Positions 1-5,368 of a stretch of 5,368 bases of DNA are shown piece by piece (positions within the stretch are counted from its first letter, which is position 1; each line of letters begins with the position of its first letter). Position numbers and translations under genes: made by a program. The notes below the pieces were generated by a model that worked only from the letters and a program-made list of their open reading frames with translations, was not told the origin of the DNA and searched no databases. The stretch is taken from assembly GCA_009843565.1 (NCBI GenBank), contig VYDF01000183.1:1-5368 (forward strand), read 5' to 3'. This DNA comes from Acidimicrobiia bacterium (lineage in GTDB: Bacteria > Actinomycetota > Acidimicrobiia > Acidimicrobiales > Bin134).

Positions 1-639
1 GCCAAGGCTCTGCCGGCGGCCACGCCCGCCGGACTGGTGCTCGCCGCGGGCCCCCTCCGGGCCGAGCCTCGAGACGTGCGCGTGGGCTGTCGCTTGTCCG
101 ATCTGCCCGAAGGGGGACTGGTGGCCACCGGATCAGCCCGCCGCCGTGTCCAGCTTCGCGAGCTTCGTCCTGATCTGCGGTTCGCTGAGCTGCGAGGCAA
201 CATCGGTACCCGACTGGCCAAGGCCGCCGACTTCGACGCAGTGGTGATGGCCAAGGCCGCGTTGGATCGGCTGGGCGAGCATCCGCCGGTTGTCGACGTG
301 TTGAGTTGCGAGGCCATGGTCCCCCAGGTTGGCCAAGGAGCCCTGGCGGTGGAGTGCCGCGCCGACGACGGTCGGGTGTGCTCGGTGCTGGCCGCCATTC
401 AAGACCCGGTCGCCCGCCGGGAGGTGGATGCCGAGCGGGCTTTTCTGGCCACCTTGGGTGGCGATTGCACCCTGCCTGCGGGAGCTCACGCCCACGTTCG
501 AGGCGACACGCTGGCCATGCGGGCCGTGCTGGCCGACGGCCCCGACGGCCGGTGTCACACCGTTGTTGGCGAAGACGAGGACGGGGTGGCTCTGGGGCGG
601 AGCTTGGCTCGCCAGTTGCTAGATACGGTGGCCTGGTGA
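1..639 (+). CDS. hemC: Porphobilinogen deaminase (hydroxymethylbilane synthase), 3' part; 5' end outside window
   Basis: HemC polymerises four porphobilinogens into hydroxymethylbilane in the cytosol. The frame is open from base 1 and ends at TGA 637-639, giving about 212 residues, roughly the last two thirds of a usual ~310-residue protein. Visible family motifs are TGSARRR (130-147, matching the SSLRR arginines of E. coli 131/132), ELRGNIGTRL (187-216, matching Arg149 and Arg155), DRLG (matching Arg176), VGQGALAVECR, and LGGDC, whose Cys codon at 466-468 matches the cysteine carrying the dipyrromethane cofactor (E. coli Cys242). The oddity is at bases 4-15: K-A-L-P stands where the family has K-D-(V/L)-P, so the catalytic Asp84 position is Ala (gct, 7-9). 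No frameshift is seen, and the C-terminal domain looks complete. The stop overlaps the start of cobA-hemD, indicating one operon. Identity is secure; activity is uncertain because of the Asp-to-Ala change. Confidence 0.95.
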   Translation, partial: AKALPAATPAGLVLAAGPLRAEPRDVRVGCRLSDLPEGGLVATGSARRRVQLRELRPDLRFAELRGNIGTRLAKAADFDAVVMAKAALDRLGEHPPVVDVLSCEAMVPQVGQGALAVECRADDGRVCSVLAAIQDPVARREVDAERAFLATLGGDCTLPAGAHAHVRGDTLAMRAVLADGPDGRCHTVVGEDEDGVALGRSLARQLLDTVAW

Positions 640-2099
640 CTGTCTACCTCGTTGGCGCCGGCCCGGGCGATCCCAGCCTGCTGACCTTGAGAGGGGCCGA
701 GGTTCTGAGCAGAGCCGATGTGGTGATCTACGACCGGCTCTCGGTGACCTCATTGCTCGACTTGGCTCCGGCGGACGCAGAGCGCATCTCGGTGGGCAAA
801 CAGCCCGGTGGGCCTCGCACCTCCCAATCCGACATCAACGCCTTGCTGGTGGCCCGGGGCCGAGCCGGACAGCAGGTGGTACGGCTCAAGGGCGGCGATC
901 CTTTTGTATTCGCCCGCGGCGGCGAGGAGGCTGCCGCGTTGGCTGCTGCCGGGGTCGCCTTCGAGATCGTCCCCGGCATCACATCGGCGGTGGCCGTGCC
1001 CGCCTACGCCGGGATCCCCGTGACCATGCGGTATTCCTCCACCTCGTTCACTGTGGTCACCGGCCACGAGGATCCAGCCAAAGGGGAGGGGTCGGTCAAC
1101 TGGGAGGCGGTTGCCGCCCTGGGCGGCACGGTGGTGGTGCTCATGGGTGCGGCCCGGTGCCGCCCCATCTGCGATCGGCTGATCGCCGCGGGCATGGCGC
1201 CGGACACTCCAGCGGCCGCGGTGCAGTGGGGCACTCGCCCCAACCAGCGCACGCTGCGGGCCACTGTGGCCACCCTGGCCGACACAGACCCCCAGCCGCC
1301 CGCCACCATCGTGGTAGGCGAGGTGGCGGCCTCCGATCTGGCTTGGTACGAGAACCGGCCTCTGTTCGGCCGTCGCATCGTGGTGACCCGGGCTCAGCCC
1401 CAAGCCTCTGCGCTGGCGGCCGAGCTGCGCCGACGGGGGGCAGAGGCCATCGAGTTGCCGACCATCGCCTTCGAGCCCCCTGAAGACCTCGACCGCCTGG
1501 TTGAGGCCGCGGCCGAGGTTGGTCGCTACGACTGGGTGGTGTTCACCTCGCCCACCGGTGTCAACCGATTCTTCAAGCATCTGCGGGACGCCCGCAGCCT
1601 CGGGGAAGCGCGGGTGGCTGCCATCGGTCCAGCCACTGCCGCGGCGCTGGCCGAACACAACGTGGTGGCCGACCTGGTGCCCGAGCAGTACGTGGCCGAA
1701 GCCCTGCTGGAGGCTCTGGCTGATGAGGTTGGCTCCGACTGGCCCGGCCGGGTGCTCATTCCCCGGGCGGAGACCGCCCGCGATGTGCTGCCCGAGGGTC
1801 TCATCGCCGCGGGCTGGGACGTGGACGTTGTTCCCGCCTATCGCACTGTGGCTCCCGTCCCCGATCCCACGGTTGCCCTGCTGCTCGCTGAAGCCGAGGT
1901 CATCACCTTCACCTCGTCGTCCACCGTGACCAACTTTGTGGACACCTACGGTGCTGACGCGGTGCCCGAGGTGGTGGCCAGCATCGGTCCCATCACCTCC
2001 TCCACCGCCCTCGACCGAGGCTTGGATGTGACCATCGAGGCCACCGACCACACGGTGTCCGGCCTGATCTCCGCCCTCGAAGACTTCTTCACCCGCTGA
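636..2099 (+). CDS. cobA-hemD: Bifunctional uroporphyrinogen-III C-methyltransferase / uroporphyrinogen-III synthase
   Basis: A fused protein of 487 residues if started at GTG 636. An open frame continues upstream, but homology begins exactly here with VTVYLVGAGPGDP, and the GTGA overlap with the hemC stop suggests translational coupling. The only ribosome-site candidate is a weak GGTGG at 627-631. Residues 1 to ~240 form the SAM-dependent methyltransferase (SUMT), with GAGPGDP (7-13), VVRLKGGDP (81-89), PGITSA (113-118) and TGHE (142-145). It converts uroporphyrinogen III to precorrin-2, the entry to siroheme and cobalamin. Residues ~244-487 form uroporphyrinogen-III synthase (HemD), with GRRIVVTR (245-252), VFTSPTGV (302-309), PAYRT (400-404) and TFTSSSTV (424-431). 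It cyclises the HemC product with ring-D inversion. Both halves look complete, so the branch point can be made and used by one polypeptide. Such fusions are known in actinobacteria and some firmicutes. Confidence 0.93.
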   Translation: MTVYLVGAGPGDPSLLTLRGAEVLSRADVVIYDRLSVTSLLDLAPADAERISVGKQPGGPRTSQSDINALLVARGRAGQQVVRLKGGDPFVFARGGEEAAALAAAGVAFEIVPGITSAVAVPAYAGIPVTMRYSSTSFTVVTGHEDPAKGEGSVNWEAVAALGGTVVVLMGAARCRPICDRLIAAGMAPDTPAAAVQWGTRPNQRTLRATVATLADTDPQPPATIVVGEVAASDLAWYENRPLFGRRIVVTRAQPQASALAAELRRRGAEAIELPTIAFEPPEDLDRLVEAAAEVGRYDWVVFTSPTGVNRFFKHLRDARSLGEARVAAIGPATAAALAEHNVVADLVPEQYVAEALLEALADEVGSDWPGRVLIPRAETARDVLPEGLIAAGWDVDVVPAYRTVAPVPDPTVALLLAEAEVITFTSSSTVTNFVDTYGADAVPEVVASIGPITSSTALDRGLDVTIEATDHTVSGLISALEDFFTR

Positions 2100-2122
2100 G
2101 GTTCCGCCGCCAGTTGCACCTC

Positions 2123-2128
2123 TATGCT
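2123..2128 (+). promoter_or_regulatory. Candidate -10 box (TATGCT) of a leaderless hemL promoter
   Basis: TATGCT fits the actinobacterial TANNNT -10 pattern. Seven bases separate it from the ATG at 2136, so that if transcription begins at the A of ATG the box spans -13 to -8, the spacing typical of leaderless actinobacterial genes. No purine-rich Shine-Dalgarno site lies before either possible hemL ATG, which favours this reading. I see no convincing -35 box 16-18 bases upstream. The box overlaps the alternative ATG at 2124. This is an inference from position and pattern; a six-base match can arise by chance. Confidence 0.4.
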
Positions 2129-2135
2129 CGCAGGC

Positions 2136-3389
2136 ATGGTCACCAACCGGGGGTTGTTTGAGCGGGCCCAGCGGGTGATTCCTGGCGGGGTCAACTCGCC
2201 GGTGCGGTCGTTTCGGTCGGTGGGGGGCACCCCGTTCTTCGTGGCTCGTGCCGAAGGTCCCTACGTGTGGGATGTGGAAGGGCGCCGCTACATCGACTAC
2301 GTGCAGAGCTATGGCCCCGGGATTCTGGGCCATGCCCATCCGGCGGTGACCGCTGCTGTGGTCAAAGCCGCCGCCGACGGCACCAGCTATGGGGCGCCCA
2401 CCGAGCGGGAGGTGCTGCTGGCCGAGATGCTGTGCGACCGGGTGCCGGCAATGGACTGGACACGGCTCACTTCCAGCGGCACCGAAGCGGGAATGGCCGC
2501 CATCCGGCTGGCCCGAGGGGCCACCGGTCGCAACAAGATCATCAAGTTCGCCGGCTGCTATCACGGCCACAGCGACGGGCTGCTGGCTGCTGGGGGCAGC
2601 GGCGTGGCCAATCAGGGGCTGGCCGATTCGGCCGGTGTCACCCCGGGAGCGGTGGCCGACACCGTGGTGGCCCCCTACAACCAGATTCCTGCGGTGGACA
2701 ACGAGGTGGCCGCAGTGGTGGTGGAGCCGGTGGCGGCCAACATGGGGGTGGTGGCCCCGGTCCCCGGTTTTCTAGAGGGGCTGCGAGCTGCCTGCGATGA
2801 GGCCGGGGCCCTATTGGTGTTCGACGAGGTCATCACCGGTTTCCGCCTGGCCCCTGGTGGGGCCACCGAGTGGTTCGGGGTGACCCCCGATTTGTGGTGC
2901 TTTGGCAAGGTGGTGGGCGGCGGTCTGCCCATCGGCGTGTTCGGGGGGCGGGCCGACCTGATGGAGCATCTGGCCCCGCTGGGCGGCGTGTACCAGGCCG
3001 GAACCCTGTCGGGAAACCCGCTGGCCACCGCGGCCGGGCTGGCCACCCTGGAACAGCTGACCCCGGATGCCTACCGCAGCCTCACCGACACCGCGGCCCG
3101 ACTGGCCGACGGCATGACTGCGGCCGCCGCGGCCGCCGGCGTCGCCTGCACCATGCCTCGAGTCGGGTCGCTGCTCGGAGTGTTCTTCTGCACCGACGCA
3201 CCCTCCGATTTCGACCAGGCCAAGGCCGCGGCCGAGAACGGCGTCTATCCCCGGGTGTTCCATGCCCTACTAGAGCGCGGCGTGGCGTTCGCCCCCGGCC
3301 CCTACGAGGCCCTGTTCCCCAGCCTGACCCACACCGACGATCACATCGACACCACGGTGGAGGCGTTCGCGGCCGCGGTGGAGCACTAG
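2136..3389 (+). CDS. hemL: Glutamate-1-semialdehyde 2,1-aminomutase
   Basis: A PLP enzyme (class III aminotransferase fold) that converts glutamate-1-semialdehyde to 5-aminolevulinate, the last step of the C5 route that feeds HemB and HemC. From ATG 2136 it is 417 residues, close to the usual ~425. Motifs: PGGVNSPVRSF (16-26, the HemL signature), SSGTEA (113-118, PLP phosphate loop), CYHGHSD (141-147), FDEVITGFR (229-237, with Asp230 expected at the PLP ring nitrogen), FGKVVGGG with Lys258 as the Schiff-base lysine, and GTLSGNP (289-295). I chose 2136 over the in-frame ATG at 2124 because family N-termini begin about seven residues before L-F-E-R-A and because a leaderless -10 box fits it; 2124 would add four residues. 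Only 36 bases separate it from cobA-hemD, so read-through is also likely. Its TAG stop overlaps the convergent reductase gene. A six-alanine run at ~329-334 comes from a 9-base tandem duplication (3120-3137) and looks harmless. Confidence 0.95.
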   Translation: MVTNRGLFERAQRVIPGGVNSPVRSFRSVGGTPFFVARAEGPYVWDVEGRRYIDYVQSYGPGILGHAHPAVTAAVVKAAADGTSYGAPTEREVLLAEMLCDRVPAMDWTRLTSSGTEAGMAAIRLARGATGRNKIIKFAGCYHGHSDGLLAAGGSGVANQGLADSAGVTPGAVADTVVAPYNQIPAVDNEVAAVVVEPVAANMGVVAPVPGFLEGLRAACDEAGALLVFDEVITGFRLAPGGATEWFGVTPDLWCFGKVVGGGLPIGVFGGRADLMEHLAPLGGVYQAGTLSGNPLATAAGLATLEQLTPDAYRSLTDTAARLADGMTAAAAAAGVACTMPRVGSLLGVFFCTDAPSDFDQAKAAAENGVYPRVFHALLERGVAFAPGPYEALFPSLTHTDDHIDTTVEAFAAAVEH

Positions 3390-4633
3390 GGCGCCGAGGT
3401 TGCCCTGGTGACCCTCGCCGCGGCTTTGTAGATGTACTCCGCTGGTCCGGGGTCGTCAGGATCCATGAGGTTGGCCATGATCCGCAGGGCCCATTCCATG
3501 GCCGGGCGAGACTGCATGCCGATCCGGGTCAGCTGCCGCAGCAGCGCCGGCTTGCCGATCAGTCGGGCGAATATCCGAGCCACCCGGAAGTAGACCCCGT
3601 AGTTATTCTCCAGCATCTCTGGGTACCGCCCGATCACCCCGCCGTCGCCGGTGGCGATGGCCTCGGCCACCAGGTCGGCAGCCATCTTCCCGGTCTCATA
3701 GGCGTAGTCGATGCCCTCGCCGTTGAAGGGATTCACCGATCCGGCTGCGTCTCCCACCACCAGATAGTTCTGCCCCACCTTGGGGTACACCGACCCGGCC
3801 ATAGGCAGACGCCCTCCCACCGGTTCCATGAGCGGCTGGTTAGGGTCGATCTCCCAATAGGAAGGCAGAGTGGCCGCGAACTCTCGCATCAGGTGAGAGG
3901 TGTTCACTGAGGTGTAGTCGCGAAACGTGGACAGCAGTCCCACGCCGACGTTCACGCATCCGTCGCCCAATGGGAAGAGCCAGCCGTAGCCGGGCAGCGA
4001 ATTGCCGTTGCGGTCCCGCATATCCAGTGCGCTCTCGATCCACGGCGTGTCGTGCAGCGGGCTCTCGAAATAGGTGCGAATGGCCATGCCCTGGGGGTAG
4101 GCCCGGTCTCGGGAAGCTCCGAGAGCCCGGCCGAATCGGGAGTTGGCCCCGTCGGCCACCGCCACATAGCGGGCCTGGATCTGACCGGTTTGTCCGGTGG
4201 CCTTGTCCACCACCTCGGCCCCTTCGAGCAGCCCGTTGACCAGGAGCGGCTGGGTGGCTTCGGTGCCCAGGAGCAGCTCGGCCCCGGCGGCCACGGCATG
4301 GTCGGCCACCATCTTGTCGAGGTCCCGCCGTCTTACCACATAGCCGTAGTCGGGGAACACCGAGTGCTGGGGCCAGGCCAGCTCCATGGTGCGTTTGTGG
4401 GCCACCGCCCGCAGCCCTCCATAACGGTGGTAGCGGGTGAGCTCATCGCCCAAGCCCATGTCGTTGAGCGACTTGACCGCCCGTGGGGTCAGGCCATCCC
4501 CGCAGGTCTTGTCGCGGGGGAATTCCTTGCGCTCCACCACCACCACGTCGAGGCCGTGTCGGGCCGCCCAGTAGGCGGTGGCTGCTCCCGCCGGACCGCC
4601 GCCGACGACAAGCAGGTCGTGACGAGGCGTCAT
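3386..4633 (-). CDS. Geranylgeranyl reductase family FAD oxidoreductase, MenJ-like (probable menaquinone side-chain reductase)
   Basis: A 415-residue flavoprotein that should reduce isoprenoid double bonds. Residues 6-34 form the FAD Rossmann motif (VVGGGPAG at 9-16, acidic Glu34 ending the second strand). FPRDKTCGDGLTPRA (38-52) is the family signature with Cys44. PGYGWLFPLGDG begins at 214. VVGDAAGSVNPFNGEGID (292-309) is the second FAD-binding stretch. From memory, the same blocks and even the C-terminal NLMDPDDP region resemble Mycobacterium tuberculosis MenJ (Rv0561c), which saturates one isoprene unit of menaquinone. The substrate could instead be a geranylgeranyl lipid, so function is inferred. 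No transmembrane segment is evident; related enzymes act at the membrane surface. The ATG at 4633 lies five residues before the first Rossmann strand, as expected, but has no clear Shine-Dalgarno site. It follows the cytochrome c gene by 61 bases on the same strand and probably shares its transcript. Confidence 0.88.
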   Translation of the reverse strand: MTPRHDLLVVGGGPAGAATAYWAARHGLDVVVVERKEFPRDKTCGDGLTPRAVKSLNDMGLGDELTRYHRYGGLRAVAHKRTMELAWPQHSVFPDYGYVVRRRDLDKMVADHAVAAGAELLLGTEATQPLLVNGLLEGAEVVDKATGQTGQIQARYVAVADGANSRFGRALGASRDRAYPQGMAIRTYFESPLHDTPWIESALDMRDRNGNSLPGYGWLFPLGDGCVNVGVGLLSTFRDYTSVNTSHLMREFAATLPSYWEIDPNQPLMEPVGGRLPMAGSVYPKVGQNYLVVGDAAGSVNPFNGEGIDYAYETGKMAADLVAEAIATGDGGVIGRYPEMLENNYGVYFRVARIFARLIGKPALLRQLTRIGMQSRPAMEWALRIMANLMDPDDPGPAEYIYKAAARVTRATSAP

Positions 4634-4663
4634 GGGCAGAAGTGACGGCTGCTCATGCCTCTG

Positions 4664-4685
4664 GTCCGGCTTTGTTGTCCGGCTT
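4664..4685. repeat. Two 9-base direct repeats (GTCCGGCTT), 13-base period
   Basis: GTCCGGCTT occurs at 4664-4672 and again at 4677-4685, separated by TGTT, inside the 61-base gap between the cytochrome c gene and the reductase gene. On the minus (coding) strand the copies read AAGCCGGAC. The embedded CCGG allows only a 4-base stem, and no T-run follows, so it does not look like an intrinsic terminator. It could be a protein-binding site, a small duplication or chance. I see no other signal in this gap. Confidence 0.6.
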
Positions 4686-4694
4686 GTGAGGGGA

Positions 4695-5360
4695 TCAGCC
4701 CGCTCCGATTCCGGCGGAGGTCAGTAGGCCGTTCAGAGTGCTCGGGAAGGTCTGCCCGATGTCGAACTGATTGGGCAGCACGTCTTGGGCGGCAAACAGC
4801 TCCTCGAGGTCGTGTAAGTCGGCCTCGGCGGCACCGCTGATCTCCACCCGCTCGTAATAGGTCACGGCCAGGATTTCTCGGGCGCTCAGATCATCGCCGA
4901 AGGAGGGCATTCCGTTGGCCGCCCCCAGAGACGGTTCGTTCTTGTCGCCGAATGGAGTGCCGGGTTGGGCGGGCGAGCCGTCGACGATCCAGATGACGTG
5001 GTCTCTCCAATCGCTGAACGTGGCCATTACCTCGCCGTTGCTGAGCGCGGGGCCAACACCGCCGCCGCCTTCGGCACCGTGGCAGCCGGCGCATCCACCG
5101 CTGTCGTCGTACACTTCTCGGCCCAGGGCGATGATCTCGCTGTCATGCTCCGGCGACTCCAGGGTGCCGGCGAAGATGATGGCCCAGAACGGCAGGAAAA
5201 TGAGCACCGGCACGGCCCACATCGGGATCTTCTTGCGGCTCAGTGCGGCCTGTACCCAAGGCTTGACCGGCTCCGGTTGGGGTTCGGGCTCCGGCTCCAG
5301 GTCGGGAAGCTCGGGCAACGAAGGGCCCGCCGCAGCCGCAGGGGCCTGAGATTCAGCCAC
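4695..5360 (-). CDS. Membrane-anchored class I cytochrome c (start uncertain, may extend past the window edge)
   Basis: A 221-residue protein if begun at GTG 5358-5360. It has a proline/glutamate-rich N-terminal region (residues 15-31, with EPEPEPQPEP), a short basic stretch (R42, K43, K44), then one transmembrane segment at ~47-65. The positive-inside pattern predicts a cytosolic N-terminus and an outward-facing heme domain. C90-A-G-C93-H94 is a single covalent heme c site, and Met151 in NGMPSFG is the likely distal ligand, about 57 residues later. A tail of ~55 residues (167-221) has no motif I recognise. It is probably an electron carrier or a subunit linked to a menaquinol:cytochrome c reductase or oxidase; the partner genes would lie beyond the right edge. 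The reading frame stays open to the window end, and no ribosome site is visible in the eight bases before the GTG, so the true start may be upstream. The MenJ-like reductase follows it, fitting a quinone/respiration theme. Confidence 0.85.
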   Translation of the reverse strand: MAESQAPAAAAGPSLPELPDLEPEPEPQPEPVKPWVQAALSRKKIPMWAVPVLIFLPFWAIIFAGTLESPEHDSEIIALGREVYDDSGGCAGCHGAEGGGGVGPALSNGEVMATFSDWRDHVIWIVDGSPAQPGTPFGDKNEPSLGAANGMPSFGDDLSAREILAVTYYERVEISGAAEADLHDLEELFAAQDVLPNQFDIGQTFPSTLNGLLTSAGIGAG

Positions 5361-5368
5361 CGCGGGAG

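Noticed and set aside
306..635. Upstream extension of the cobA-hemD frame starting inside hemC
   Set aside because: The added 110 residues are Arg/Gly/Pro-rich, overlap hemC in another frame, and precede the exact start of methyltransferase homology at GTG 636.
750..2570. 606-codon open frame on the minus strand opposite cobA-hemD and hemL
   Set aside because: It is antisense to two clearly recognised genes, its translation is Gly/His-rich with no motif, and long antisense frames are expected from GC-rich codon use.
3120..3137. Tandem GCGGCCGCC repeat with two NotI-type sites in hemL
   Set aside because: It only encodes a short alanine run in a helix where HemL proteins are commonly Ala-rich; ordinary for GC-rich coding sequence.
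3394..3417. Possible hairpin CGAGG...CCTCG near the convergent stops
   Set aside because: The stem is only five bases with a long loop and no T-run on either strand, so it is not supported as a terminator.
2870..3910. 346-codon plus-strand frame crossing the hemL / reductase junction
   Set aside because: It is Arg/Gly-rich, shows no family motif, and overlaps two well-supported genes in other frames.
4052..4645. 197-codon plus-strand frame antisense to the reductase
   Set aside because: A shadow of the reductase reading frame with no recognisable domain or ribosome site.

Overview
This is a GC-rich window (roughly two thirds G+C by eye) packed with housekeeping genes on both strands. There are no mobile elements, CRISPR arrays or RNA genes, and no gene-free stretch longer than about 60 bases. 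High GC, a GTG start, a fused cobA-hemD gene, C5-pathway heme synthesis, a mycobacterial MenJ-like reductase and weak Shine-Dalgarno sites together point to an actinobacterium. The HemC and CobA-HemD wording suggests class Acidimicrobiia, but that placement is an inference.

Left half, plus strand (1-3389): a tetrapyrrole cluster. It holds the 3' part of hemC (its start lies before the window), then a bifunctional cobA-hemD gene overlapping hemC by four bases (GTGA), then hemL. HemL supplies 5-aminolevulinate from glutamate-1-semialdehyde. HemC joins four porphobilinogens. The HemD half closes the ring to uroporphyrinogen III, and the CobA half methylates it toward precorrin-2 for siroheme or cobalamin. 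hemB, often found in such clusters, is not between cobA-hemD and hemL. A TANNNT box exactly placed for leaderless transcription lies ahead of the second possible hemL ATG.

Right half, minus strand (3386-5360): a membrane-anchored class I cytochrome c gene, followed downstream by a geranylgeranyl reductase family flavoprotein resembling mycobacterial MenJ (menaquinone side-chain reductase). These are probably co-transcribed and point to a menaquinone/cytochrome c respiratory function. The cytochrome c gene may start beyond the right edge. hemL and the reductase converge and share the palindrome CTAG, so both TAG stops overlap.

I see no clearly new system. The most notable observation is that visible HemC carries alanine where the family has its catalytic aspartate (E. 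coli Asp84), while the other recognisable active-site residues, including the cofactor cysteine, are kept.
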